A stretch of 64,000 nucleotides of DNA from positions 124,001-188,000 of the forward strand of contig MU278353.1 in the NCBI GenBank assembly GCA_022385755.1. Direction: 5' to 3'. Positions 47,025 through 58,801 of this stretch are shown in pieces. The notes beneath the pieces were generated by a model, which did no database searches, had not been told where the DNA came from, and saw only the letters and a list, made by a program, of their open reading frames with translations. The translations under genes were made by a program, and so were the position numbers. Numbering within the stretch: the stretch's first letter is position 1; each line of letters starts with the position of its first letter. The DNA is from Trametopsis cervina. Taxonomy: Eukaryota; Basidiomycota; Agaricomycetes; Polyporales; Irpicaceae.

Positions 47025-50000
47025 CCGTGCGCGCGTGCGTCTGTGCCTGTCCGCCTGCGGTTCGTTCGTTCCCGGGGGTCCATGCCTTTAGACGTAGTGA
47101 TGGAGAAGGAGAAGAGAGGACCGGAGGGCGGTGCGTGCTATCGCCGCGCAATCACAACGCCTGGCAACCTCGGAGTGAGTTTAGAGTGGCAAAGGAAGTC
47201 GGCCCTGGTGATGCGTTGCGTTGCGTTGCGTTATGACTTCATGTTCTGTTATGTGCTCGTGCTGTGTTGTCGTCGCCTTCATTTGCGTCGATACAGTGAA
47301 TGTTAATGTTTAATTTTCCATCCCCCTTATTCCCAGATCTCCCGCCCGTCCGGTGTTGTAATGCAGATGGCAATGGTTAACGCAATGCAATGCGATGGCG
47401 TGCGCAGGGACGCCATCACGCTTTGTCCTTCGTGTCTGACACGCTGACGGGAGGACGATCGTGCCTGGGAGCACATCACGACGCCCGGCACATCGATTGG
47501 ACGGGCAGGACGACGACGCTGTGCTGCTGTGTTGTGCACGGGCAGATATCGCTCGACGTCCACCTCTCATTGGCTATGCGGGGATGGAAGGCAAGCGACC
47601 GAGGACGGAAATCGAATCTATCATGCATCATTGTCTGTCCTGTTCAATTCTGTTCTTGTTCAATTCTGTTCTTGTTCAATTCTGTGCACAGGCAAGGCAC
47701 GGTCAGCAGATTGGGTTCAAAGTTGGCCAGCCATCCATCTGTTCGAGGGGATGGATCGCCCGGAGGAGACAGCCAGCCAGCCAGCCAGCCAGCCAGATGG
47801 TGGAAAGGCAAGGCAAGGCAAGGTAAGTACCCGACGAGCGCACCCTCGGCATCGGCATCTACATGCACTGAGAACGCCGACCGGTGTCTTTCTGCTTCAC
47901 TTAAGATACCTACCCCACATCCATCCATCATACAGGACAGGACAGGACATCTGTGCACGCGCCCCGATGCATAGAGTTTGCGCGGGCGGCGGCTTGGAAT
48001 ATGCGCGAGGCACCCGCCGGGAGCGTGGAGATTGTGCGGCGGAGGTGCGTAGTGCAGCACGTTATATTTGGGCGACGATGCGAGAGATGGAGTGGACACT
48101 GGGCATTGGACCGCCGGCAGAGCGGCGTTTGTCCGCTCGCGTCCCGCCCCCGCCGTCCTTGTCCTTGTATGCGCCTACGTTTCTCCGTTTCCGTTTTTCA
48201 TGTTCGTACTCCAACACAACAGGCACTCGTTATTGTCATTATCATTAGCATCGTGCTGCGGGGCCGGGCTACGTGAACGGCCAGCGCGATCGATTCGATA
48301 GCACCGGCGTGCATGGTACGCTACTAGGAGGGTTAGGTGATAAATGGCAGGAGGGGCACGATGTACGGTACGATATACGATATACGATACGTGCTGTTAT
48401 CCATATCCATATCCCTATCCTCGAATCACGGTCAGACCTCACGATGCGATGATCGCAAGCGGGAGAGGAGTACGCGGGAGGAGTGCATACATCCAACGCC
48501 TGCAATGCAATAAATGCAGTGGGAGGAGTTCACGATTGGACCGCCGGGAGATCGTCGACGCCCATGTTGGCTATCAGACCGGCATCCCGGTAGAACGCCC
48601 CGAGGACAAAGTAGAGTACCTTTATCCAACCGTGCTAGTGCTAAGAGGTTCGCGGGTACCGCTTTGAGTGGTGCGTGTAATTTACACGTACAGGGCTGGT
48701 GGGCGGTCCCACCGCGTAACGCGGAAATGAGCAGCGTGTGCCCAGCTCCTTGTCTTCGCCATGCCAGCCCTTGCCTCACCTCGCCGTGCCGGGCAGGCAG
48801 GCAGGCACACACGTATGCCCTGGATGAACGACGAAATAGGGAGTGCGAGCGAGGGTCGGGGATCATGGCACCTGCCTGCCTGTCTGCAATCTACGGAGCT
48901 TGTTCTACGAAAACGACTAAACCAAACCGTATATGATGCCCTGATAGCATAGGATAGGATAGGATAAGACAGGGCCCGGCGGTCTGTGGCTGCTCCTGCC
49001 GTTTTGGCTCTGTATGGATTGGCTACGTATGGATGGGATGGGATGGACGGGATGGATGGGATGCGAGGATGCAGTAGAGACGTCAACGTCCGTGCCATTT
49101 TGCGTAGCTCCTGTGATATCGGAGGCGTGCTGATTGGCCGGAGGTTTTGATAGATGAAAGTGCGCTGGACGCGAGGGGCAGCCAATTGTAATTGTGTATA
49201 TGAGGGCGTGATATTGTTATCGTTGTATGCACGCGTGACTGACTACAATGCGTGTATGCGTGTACTGTATGTAGGATATGGATGGCACTGCGTTGCTCCT
49301 GCATGTGTACCCTGGCGGTGACGGTAACGGTGCAACTACTGTAAGCGTAACTGTAACGCGAAGGTAGGTAAGACGGCACGTCGCATGTCAGGACATGAAC
49401 ATGACGGCACACGTTTGGAAATGTATATCGTGCCGGCATCCGCGCGAGGACGAATTTCGACGATGGTATGGGGTCGGCGACATAAGGACATGGGCGGGCG
49501 AGATGTCGAGCTCTTCCGCCGGGTCGGCAGCGAGCGAGCGAGCGACGGGTGCAGGGAACGAGGGATGGATGGGATGGAGGAGGGAACGGTGAAATGACGG
49601 ACGGTCGGCGATCAACGCGGCTCGTGCTATGACCAGCGGACCCCGCCTCCTCCCTCCTCTTGCCTCCTCTTCCCATTCCATCCCATTCCATCTCCTCATC
49701 TCATCCTGCTCGTCGCGATGTGCACTTTGCTGCGATTACGTTAACATGTAAGAAGGACTGTAGGTCAAAGATCCGAGTCGGGGGAACCCCCCAGCAGCGC
49801 AAGGGAACGAGGGAACGAAGTGCCCACGAAAGGCAAACGAGGTCTCGTGCGCTTTGATTGCCTGGGGCTAGGGGGTGGCGGCTGTTCCCAACCTAACCTA
49901 CTGTACACATCCTAAGAGCACGTAATACAGAGCTGCGCACGCCACGCCATGCCTGGGAAAGAGAGCGTTGGTGGGAGGGCCACACACCGCACACCCTCGG

Positions 50001-53000
50001 GGATCATATCATGTGTGCGCGATGAAATTCGCCGGCGGTGCGCAGACTGGACAGGGATCATCGCATCGCCGTATGCTGTGCTGTGCACTCGTAACGGCAA
50101 CTCGTGAACCCAATGGGACACGAAGGTGAGGGTATAACGTTAGTGTACCGCGCATCAGCGTCTCGCACCTCATATGACCCTACCGCGCGCAGAGGCCCGG
50201 GGAGGACGATACAGTCACAAAGACACGCCAGAAAAAAACAGAAACAGGATAGAATGGGCAGACAGAACAGAACAGGGGAGGGGAGAACACTGGACGACAC
50301 ATGCCATCAAGCCACAAAAACTCGCCAGCCACAATCAGACGCTTCCTTCCCTCCCTCCCGGCGAGCCTTCGAATCCCGTAACGACGACGAACGAACGACT
50401 GATCCCGGGTTTCTCGCATTCTCTCGTTGTGTGTCCGTGTTCTTTCGTCGTTCTGTGTTCTGAGGCCGTGAAAGTGGGTGGGGGTGGGTTTGTCAGCTGC
50501 AGGAGACGCGAGCGTGTTATGGTACGGTAAAATTGTGCGATTGTGCAATTGTGAGCGCGCTGCATCGACCTCTCGACCTCGGTGCGCATTTGTTTTGCTC
50601 CCAGACAAAACAAGCAGATATCGAAATATCGAATCGAATATCGTGGCGTCCGGTCGTTTGCGTCTCACGTCTTCATCGCAGACAGTCTCCATGGCCCGAA
50701 CAGGACAAGCCTCCCTCAGGACCTCAAGCGCAAGTCAAGTGCCCGGCCTCCAAGCACAATGACCGGCCCATCCCTTCCCTCCCTCGAATCTCTTACAGTA
50801 GATCTCCCCGGCAGCCCTGTATTTCTTCGTCCTCGGCGGAAGATCTCCCATCTGACACGGATTGTCTGACTGACACCTGCACAGACCCCGCCCGTCCGTC
50901 CGCCGTCTATCTCTTCTGTACTGGACTGTATTGTGATATTTCGTTAAATTAAATGGCGACATCGCTTACGGCCCCGTCACCGTCACCGTGCTAGCTGAGC
51001 TGTGTTGAAGCGTATGAACGTGATAGATATCTCAGACCCTCGAGAGTGATTGGATGGATCTCTCCGCGTTTTCTTTTCTCTATCATTTCTTTGTAGTATA
51101 CTGTAGGGAAGGAAAAGGCTCCCGGCACGTTCTTTCTCGAACGGGCAAATTAATATGTGATAGGATGCGAGGGACAGGGCAGGGGGGGGGCAGGGGAGGG
51201 GCCTCATGACTCGGCCGTTGATTCGCCGGGTTCGTGCGTTTCGCTCCTTGCGTTTCGTTGCTTTCTCTTTTTCTTGCTTTCTCTAGCTTCATATCTATTT
51301 TCGCTACGCTCTCCTGCTTGCTTTCTCTCACTCGCGGGGACCCGCCGTGGGGCTCGAGCCCAGAACTCATCGCTCTCGACCGTCGAAGCCTCGGTGTGCG
51401 CTATGAGGGCTGGGTGTGTGCGCGTGTACAGTCCAGGATGTGTCGGGCGGCTCAGGGCTGATGAGATGCGAACAACGAACAGACGCGAGACGCGCAATGC
51501 GGGGAGGTTGCCGAGGATGAGGCGTTTCCGCGTCACGCGGGTATGCCCACCACACCGCGCAATGCCATGCCATGTCATGTATAAATCCATTAAAATTATG
51601 CTTTGGGTGATCGATGTGGAACTCTATACTTTACTTGTGGCGCCGACGGTGTAATGCGGAGAGTCGACGAGGAGAGGGGGAGGAGGTGGCGGGGAGAGGA
51701 GGTAGTGGGCACCCGTAATGAAATTCGACATCGACATAGGACCCGGGAGTGCATTGTATTGTGCATTGAGAGACAAAGCATACAGTACAGTCGCACATCC
51801 ATACAGTATACAGTACATAACCGCGGAGAGAAGCACGCGCGAGCGAGGGCGTGCGGGTGCGGGTTACGGCAGCGCCTCACTCATGACCATGACCCCCTCC
51901 TCGTCTCGTCTGCCTGTCTGTCTGTCTCGACTCCAGCTCCAACCGGAAGCTCACCACAGGTACAATGAACAAACAGTCGCTCCGAGGGACGTAATGCATA
52001 CACCCCACCCTGGATCAGTGGGGAAGGAGCAGCAGGAGGAGGAGGAGCAAACGTACGGGACGGCGGCTAACACGCGTTCAATGAGCACGCTTCCTTCCTT
52101 CCTTCCTTCCGAGCTGGCTGTCGAACGAATAAGTTATCGTATCGTATCGCCTGTGGAGACGCCACCGTTCTGATGAGGATGAGGACGAGAGCGCACGCAC
52201 GCACACACGCTTCGGTCGTTTCTCGTGCGGATTGTGCTGTACACGTCGTCGACGGGATGGGCGCAACGATTAGCATCTTAGCCTTCCCCTCGAGATCACT
52301 GCACCCGCTACGATCGTTTGCCCGCCGGATATATCGCGCGCCGTCGGTCCCTCGGTTGGGAGGCAACGGCCCCCCCGCTGTTTCACCAGACCAGCAGAAC
52401 TCAGACTCATTACGCCGCGGCCGATCTGGGCCGCGGGAGGAGTGGCTCAACTTTTTACTGGTGGTGTGTGATCGAAGCGAACCCGAAGACGAGGACGATG
52501 AGCTGTGTCCGGGTTCGATGCGATGTGCTAGCTGCAACGAGACGCACCCGCCCGCGAACGGTACGAGCGTCGGACAGGGTACAAGCACACAGCGCACACT
52601 GGGATCCGTTGGCGTTGGCGACGGTGTCCGTCCCGTTGGGGAGCAGCTGCCCCTCCGTGGGTATCCCAAAATCAATTGGAGGGATGGAATATAATACAAT
52701 ATTGAATGTTGATGTTAATTTTATTCAAGGTGGATCAGCGTTGTCTGTGTACGGGCCAATGGGGAGGGTGCGGTGCGATTGCGTAAAAGGACGATATTAC
52801 AGGGCCCGAAATGGCGCCTCTGTCTGTTTTTCGCCGTGCGTGCGATGTGGGGACCGTCCTGTCCTGTCGCTGGTGCTGCGTGCTCCACGCGCATTGCCAA
52901 TGCACGCACGCAGCACCGCGCCGTGTGTCCGAGCCCAGCTCGCGATGCGACAGCCGTTAGAGAGCACGGAACAGCGAACATGGTTTGTGCGATGCGATGT

Positions 53001-53558
53001 TGGTGGAGTGCAGGGAATGGGAGAGGCGATGGGGAGGACCCCGACGTGCGGCTGATGGCACCCTTATGCGCAAAAATGGGATAGGGATGGATCTACTGAC
53101 TCGATCTCCCGCCGAATCCAAAGTCTCGCACGTTATGTCACGGCTATCGGGGGAAACGCCCAGGGGGAACGCGACGGATGAGGACGGTCTGTCGGTGTTC
53201 TGGCTGGGTTTCGTGGTGTTGTGTGCACGCAATTTACGGTGAACAACACGGATTGATATTGATGGTGCTGTTATTCTTTCTTCGGTGGAACACTGGCACT
53301 GGGCTGCTGTCGCGCTCGGTCGCTCGCAAGCTGATATGCCTGCCTGCCTCCTTGCCTTGCTTCCCCCTTGGACGGACTGGGATCTCACACACCGTCGCAC
53401 GGCGATCTTGGCGCCTCGCTAAGAACATAAAGTCTACCGTGCCCTTCTCCGCCGCCTCTCGTCACTTTTTTTCTTGTCCTGTCCGTGTCCCAGACGTACG
53501 CCGTACCGTACGCCGTCGCTGTGTGCTACCACCACCACCACCACCACCACCACTGCCC
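47025..53558. other. 6.5 kb gene-poor, microsatellite-rich region
   Basis: GC-rich with many simple repeats: a 16-base unit TGTTCAATTCTGTTCT repeated about three times (47639-47685), AGCC tandem repeats (47770-47795), GATAC/GATATAC runs near 48370, AGGAT runs near 48950, GGATGG runs near 49030, TTCC runs near 52090 and CCA runs at 53530-53551. Many open frames exist on both strands, some over 200 codons, but they follow composition, overlap each other and carry no domains or intron structure. It may be a long leader, promoter or non-coding RNA territory for the Zn2Cys6 gene; nothing in the sequence proves it. Confidence 0.5.
47639..47685. repeat. Short tandem repeat, 16-base unit
   Basis: Three head-to-tail copies of a unit reading TTGTTCAATTCTGTTC, the last one ending in GTGC. 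Lies in the gene-poor region. Confidence 0.7.
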
Positions 53559-55385
53559 ATGTCGTCCGACTCCTCGCTCAGCGACTCCAACAACTCCCCG
53601 AACACGACCACACACATGCCCCCCCTCCAGTTCAAAGGCGAGATCATGGACTTTGACCTCGGCGTCGAGATCGACCACCGCAAGCGGTACGTACATTCCT
53701 CCTCCTCCTTCACTACCTCCTCCACCTCTTTCTCCCCTACCCCTTTCATCACCTCCTCTCCATATTCTTCACCGCCACCGCCTCCCGCGCCCACATACAC
53801 CCACACCCCCCACCCCCACGTTGATGTTGATGCACACACCGACGGCGACTAAAAATGCTTCCGCACCACAAACAGACGACGAAACAGGACGACGCAGTCG
53901 TGCCTCAACTGCCATACCTCCAAGCGCAAGGTACGTGTTCCTTCCCCCTCCCATCCCTCATTTCCTTCCCTTCCTTGCCGCCCCAATGAAAGAAGTAATA
54001 CTAATGGACTTGCGCGCGTACAGTGTGATAGGAAGCGCCCCTGCCAGCGGTGCATCCAGCTCGGCCTCGTACGTCTGCGCTCTCCCGCATTTGCGTCTGC
54101 GTTGTTTCACCCCACTCACTCTCACTGGTACGGCCGTTGTAGACTGGACTCTGTGTGTACGAGGTCGACGATCCGGCTCTACGGTGCGTACCTCCCCTCA
54201 TCCCCATCTTCATCCCATCGTAAATTGCGAACGTGGTGGCTGATATTGGGATGGATGTGCTTTTGGCAGGGACGACCCGAATGTGGACGAGAACACGCGT
54301 CTGAGGAACAGAATCGCCGAGCTCGAGAGTCTCGTGCGCGAGCTGCGAGGTCTGTCCGCACCGCGCTCTTACGTGTTTTTCCCCTCATCTGACCTCGTCC
54401 TTTCCCTCCCTCTTCCCCACCCCTCTCCCTTTCTCCTACTCCTTCGCCATCTCGCCGCGCGCGCCCATCGCTGCGACTATGACCGCTAGGCAAACCGCAC
54501 CCGCGCTGGGCCGAACCCAACTTCTGCGACGGCGACGCGTCCGAGAAATGGCACTCACGCTCAAGCAGACGCGCCCAGATGTTCCCGCGTCGCAACACCC
54601 TCGACTCGCCCCTCCAACACCCCCAATCGCAATCCTCACCCCAACAACCGCAGTCGCCTACCACGCCCTCCTCATCCGGCGTGAAGACCGAGGAACACCA
54701 TCATCATCACCACCAGCAACAACAACAACAGGGCACGGCACACCTATACCGTCTCTCGCCCTCGCCAGTCCCATTCGACACAGGCTCCTTCTCGCCACAG
54801 CACTACCCCTCCCCACCCTCCTCCTACCCCACCCAACGCACAAACACAAACGACCTATACTACCACCAACCCTACCTGCGCGACACCACCTCCTCCACCT
54901 CCTCCGCGGCTGCATGCGGGTGTCTCACGAATCCTGCGGCGGGACACCCGCTTATTGCGCTCACGCAGCAGTTGGGGAATACGCTGGAATTGTTGAGGCA
55001 GTTGCCTGAGCATGCACATGCGGGGGGTGGGGCGAGAGGCGCGTCGTGTGTGATTTTGAGACAGGTGGCGTTGTTGAGCGATCTTATGCAGTACGTCCCT
55101 CCCTCCTCCCTCCTTCCCCTCCCCATCCCATTTATCGACGTTTATGCTAACCCATTTGCGTATAGTGGCGGCTCAGGCGCGACAACGCCCCCCACGCCCT
55201 TCGACACCCTCTCGACGCCCGACAGCGAGCTCCTCTCGCCCGTCTCGACCTCCAGCCACTCGAGCCTCAACGGCGCTATCCACCCGGGCGAGTGGCCCAT
55301 GCCCACTGCGAGCCAGTATGACTCGTATTTCCCGGTGGGGTCCGGCGAGGCGGGGATGTATCATAAGGCGTATCATATCAATTGA
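53559..55385 (+). CDS. Zn2Cys6 zinc-cluster transcription factor
   Basis: Starts MSSDSSLSDSNNSPNTTTH after a CCA-repeat leader. The zinc cluster is spread over exons: SCLNCHTSKRKCDRKRPCQRC, then LTGLCVYE, giving the six cysteines with C-x2-C-x6-C then C-x2-C and a final Cys. A leucine-zipper-like coiled coil follows (NTRLRNRIAELESLVRELRG). The middle is disordered with His and Gln runs (HHHHHHQQQQQQ). A conserved-looking segment, CGCLTNPAAGHPLIALTQQLGNTLELLRQLPEH and ILRQVALLSDLM, comes next, then a Thr/Ser/Pro-rich end to AYHIN. The large fungal_trans middle domain is absent, so it is a short-form regulator of the kind found in Agaricomycetes. Targets unknown. The 6.5 kb empty upstream region suggests complex control. 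Confidence 0.88.
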
Positions 55386-56161
55386 GCGTGCCCTCTCCTC
55401 TCCTGTTCCCTCCTATTTCCCTTTTTTCCCGCCTGCGTTCATGACCGCCCGTTTTGCCGACCCCCCCCGACTTCCCCTGTTCCGCGTCGCCCGACCTCGA
55501 CCTCGCCCGAGCACCCCATCCCATCCCATTCTTGTATACACCGCCCCTCGACTCTCGACCCTCGACCGTCCGACCCTCTAGGCCTGCAGTACGAGACGAG
55601 GCTTCTCGCACAGACCACGCGGACGTGGCCTCGGCCGCACCGGCCAGAACAGAACAGAAACGTAACATAACAGGGCATCGACACATCGACACATCGGCAT
55701 CGGCGCGAACGCCGAGCGCGCGCGCGCGTGTATGCACGTAAACGCAACGCAATGTAATGTCGGCTCCCTCTCCCTCGGTCCTCACTCGCCCTCGGTCCTC
55801 GGTCCTCTTCTCTGGCTCGGTACTCGCCCGCCGCCCGTCGCCGCCTCTTGATACGCCACTCCTTCGACGTTGTGCTTGTACTTGTCCCGCGGATCATTCT
55901 CATCTCATATATCTATTTTATTCACTCTGCTCTAGACATGCCCCTGCCCTGCCTTTGGTTTGTTTTGTTTTGTTTCCTTGTAATTCTTAATACCCCGCCG
56001 CTGCTGCTACGAGAGCGAGCGATATGTGTAACGATAACTAGATTGACGTGTAGATAGTGGACATGTTTTGGTACACATACACAAAACATACACAAAAAAC
56101 GCAAAGACAATGGATGTTTCTGCCTCTGCCGTCTTTCCTCGTCTTTCCTCGTCTGCCTCTG
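55386..56161. other. Intergenic, convergent 3' ends
   Basis: Lies between the Zn2Cys6 gene and the TANGO2/NRDE gene. Contains CG-rich microsatellite bits and a TTTTGTTTTGTTT tract near 55960. No gene seen. Confidence 0.4.
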
Positions 56162-57048
56162 CTACGATCGCCCCTGCGCCTCAAGCGTGAACCTAAACAC
56201 CCTCTGCTTCTTCCTCTCCCCCGGTACCGCCCTCGCCTCCTTCCCATCGCTGTGTGGATCAAGCATCCACACATCCCTCTCAACAAACACCACCCCCCCG
56301 TCCCTCCGCACCAGAATGACGTTCGACAGACGCGTCCCGTACAATGCCGCATCGGGCAAAGGCGAGAGCTGCCGCGCGTGAGGCGGGATTTGGATCGTGT
56401 CGCGTGCTGTCAAGGGGGTGGTGGGGGGTTTGTAGCTGCATTGCAGGGAGGGTTAGGTTGGTGTCAGGAGGGAGGGAGGGAAACGGACACGCACGTTAAT
56501 AGATCGAAGAGCCGCTCGATGAGGTGCTCCTCCGTCTCTGCCTCCTCGTTATTCGATGCCGCCCGCTCGCGCTGGTGAGACTCAAGGACGTCAGCGAACA
56601 TCTGCGAGCCGAGCACTACTTTGGGCCACGTCTCGCCGCCGTGCCCGTCTATCCCGTTCGAGAGCCCTCCGACGCGTCGGGTGGCAGGGGAGAGCGGGCG
56701 GGAGGTGAGCGGGCCGCCGCCGGTGTGGTTTGTTAGGAAGGAGGCGGTGTATTGCCAGTGGGGTCTGTTTTCAGACGGGGAGGAGGAGGGAGGGGATGAG
56801 GAGGTAGAGGAAGAAGAGGAAGAAGGTGGGGAGGCAGAAGAGGGAGAGCAAGAGGGAGACAGCAAAAGGAGGTTGAACCCCGCGTACGACGCGTTGCGCT
56901 GCACGACCGCAGAGGTGTACGCATCCAGCGTGGCAGCCGACGTGCGCGAGAGGAGGAAGGAGGACGTGAGCTCGCCGCGCGTGGACGCGTACAAGCCGAG
57001 CGGTTCTGTGATGTTCGTCCTGCGTGCGTGCGTTAGTCAGCGGATGTG

Positions 57049-57091
<43 letters not shown>

Positions 57092-57476
57092 AGGGAAGAA
57101 GAAGGAGGAGGAGGAGGAGGAGGAGGAGGAGGGGAGGAGGGAGGGGACGTACAGGAACGCGACGTTGCCGTCTCGACTGATCCCGAGCCATGTTCCTCCT
57201 GCGCGGAGGTCCCGTCCAGAGAGTACCCGCACCCGCTTGCCCTCCACATCCTCATCCTCATTATCAGTGGCGGTGGAGGAGGAGGTGGTGGAAGGGCCGC
57301 TCTCGAATGCATGCCAGTGTGCGGCGGAGGTCGGGCGCGCGAGGAACTCGTCGCGGTTGCTGCAGAGGATTCTGTGGGCGTGGCGGGGGGTCTCTTAGCT
57401 CAGACGGAGGGAGGACAAGCGGGCGCACGCACAGGGCATAGTCCGGGTGTTCTAGCGACCAGAAGCCGATGCACAT
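56162..57476 (-). CDS. TANGO2/NRDE-domain protein
   Basis: Starts MCIGFWSLEHPDYAL and, across the first intron, ILCSNRDEFLARPTSAAHWHAF, the N-terminal Cys and NRDE motif of the TANGO2 (DUF833) family. VLSGRDLRAGGTWLGISRDGNVAFLTNITEP follows and is strongly diagnostic. The family has an Ntn-hydrolase-like fold; human TANGO2 is linked to mitochondrial, lipid and heme handling, and the exact reaction is debated. The C-terminal part has GGLSNGIDGHGGETWPKVVLG and TRLSNVILVRRDGGVVFVERD. Between these lies a low-complexity insert (a Ser/Pro run near residues 180-215) not typical of the family. No mitochondrial presequence is obvious. Introns are few; the intron before TNITEP carries a hexamer repeat. 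Confidence 0.88.
57046..57092. repeat. GTGAAA hexamer microsatellite in a TANGO2 intron
   Basis: Seven perfect GTGAAA units and a partial eighth, followed by a GGA-rich run (57100-57140). Both lie in the intron between the codons for VAFL and TNITEP, so they are spliced out. Confidence 0.85.
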
Positions 57477-57958
57477 CGTGGAAAGGTCGTAAGTCAGTCG
57501 CTGTTCTGCGTGTGCCCCCTTTTTCTCGTTGGTGCGGGTGCGCGCTGGCGATGCGATGTGCGCGTACGTATGTATGTGCTGTACGTACGGCGGCTTTGGG
57601 TCTTACTCTGGGTAGCCGCGAAGACTCTTTCGAAGGAGTCACGCACGACACGGGGCGATGCGAGGTTATCTTATCACGAGCTCACGCGCGTTCTGTTTGG
57701 GTTTGTTTGTTCGACGCGACGCGCGGGAGGGAGGCTGCTTCCAGTCCGCCGCCCGCTACTACAGTACAGTACGACGTCGGGCTGACCACAGACGGCTGCC
57801 CATCGTCAGCCAGCCGCACCCTTACACAATGCATACAAATGTCCGCGGGCGACCGCCCTCACCAGCATTCTCATTCCCTCTCATCCGCTCTCCTGTGTGC
57901 ACCGGCTGCACCCAGTACCTCCCTCTCCTTCCTCCTCTTTAATTCTCTATAACCCACC

Positions 57959-58801
57959 ATGCATTGCACGCGCGCCCTCAGCTGCTGGCTCAGCATCCTC
58001 CTCTTCCTCGGCTGCTCCATCTCGAGCGCCTCAGCCCTATACACGCGCAGCCCTCCCGGCGAGGGCCCGGCGCGCGCGAACGTCTACTGGAGGCGGCACG
58101 CAGAAGCAGAAGACACGACCGGGCCTAGCAGCAGCGCGCTCGCCCTCGCCGACCCCACCGTGATCGAAGACCGGCTCCCGCACGTGCCTGATGCGTCGAC
58201 GCTCGAAGGCAGAGACGTGTGGAACCCACCGATCCTCGCCCCGGACGCGGCGAGCGTGTGGAAACAAGGGTCGACGGTGACCGTCCGCTGGTGCGTACCT
58301 CCTTCTTCACACTCTATCATGCTCTTGCAGTAGTCTTATCGTGTGCTCGTGTGGCTGATAATTGTGATTGTAATTGCGACTGATGGCATATGCTCCGACA
58401 GGGACACGACGCATGCGCCGCAACACGCGACGAACTCGCAAGGCACGCTCTACCTCGGTCGTGCACCCGCGGGGGACACAAGCGAGCATCTCGACATCGG
58501 TGAATAGTCTGCAATCCCGCGTGTCTGTTCTCGTCCTCGTACCATACTCACATTCTGCCCCTTTTTCTCTTCAATTTGTAGAACATCCGCTCGCAAAGGA
58601 CTTCAGCCTATCGCAGGGCAGCGTGCAAATCACTGTCCCGCACGTCGAGCCAAGGAAGGACTATATCGTCGTCTGTCAGTCTTCCCCCTTTTCTTTTTCT
58701 CGAGAGCTCGAGAGCTCTGTTTTGACTGTACACGTGCTGACGCTTCGTTCGCAGTGATGGGCGACTCGGGAAACCGGAGCCCTGCGTTCACGATCGAGTG
58801 A
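57959..58801 (+). CDS. Kre9/Knh1-like secreted protein
   Basis: Signal peptide MHCTRALSCWLSILLFLGCSISSASA, then a polar stretch, then a single beta-sandwich domain: VWNPPILAPDAASVWKQGSTVTVRW, DTTHAPQHATNSQGTLYLGR, FSLSQGSVQITVPHVEPRKDYIVVLMGDSGNRSPAFTIE. This is the fold of the N-terminal domain of Kre9/Knh1 (Ser-Thr-rich GPI-anchored membrane family), involved in beta-1,6-glucan assembly in yeast. Here the protein stops right after the domain with no Ser/Thr-rich stalk or GPI signal, so it is probably soluble and secreted. Exons 57959-58290, 58402-58499 and 58582-, with a final exon ending 58801, keep frame. Such short single-domain versions are numerous in mushrooms; their function is not established. 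Confidence 0.82.

Noticed and set aside
47390..53240. Several frames over 150 codons on both strands
   Set aside because: They overlap each other, follow GC-rich composition and simple repeats, and show no domain or intron structure.
57046..57092. Regularly spaced repeats as a possible CRISPR array
   Set aside because: Units are six bases with no spacers; a simple microsatellite in a eukaryotic intron.
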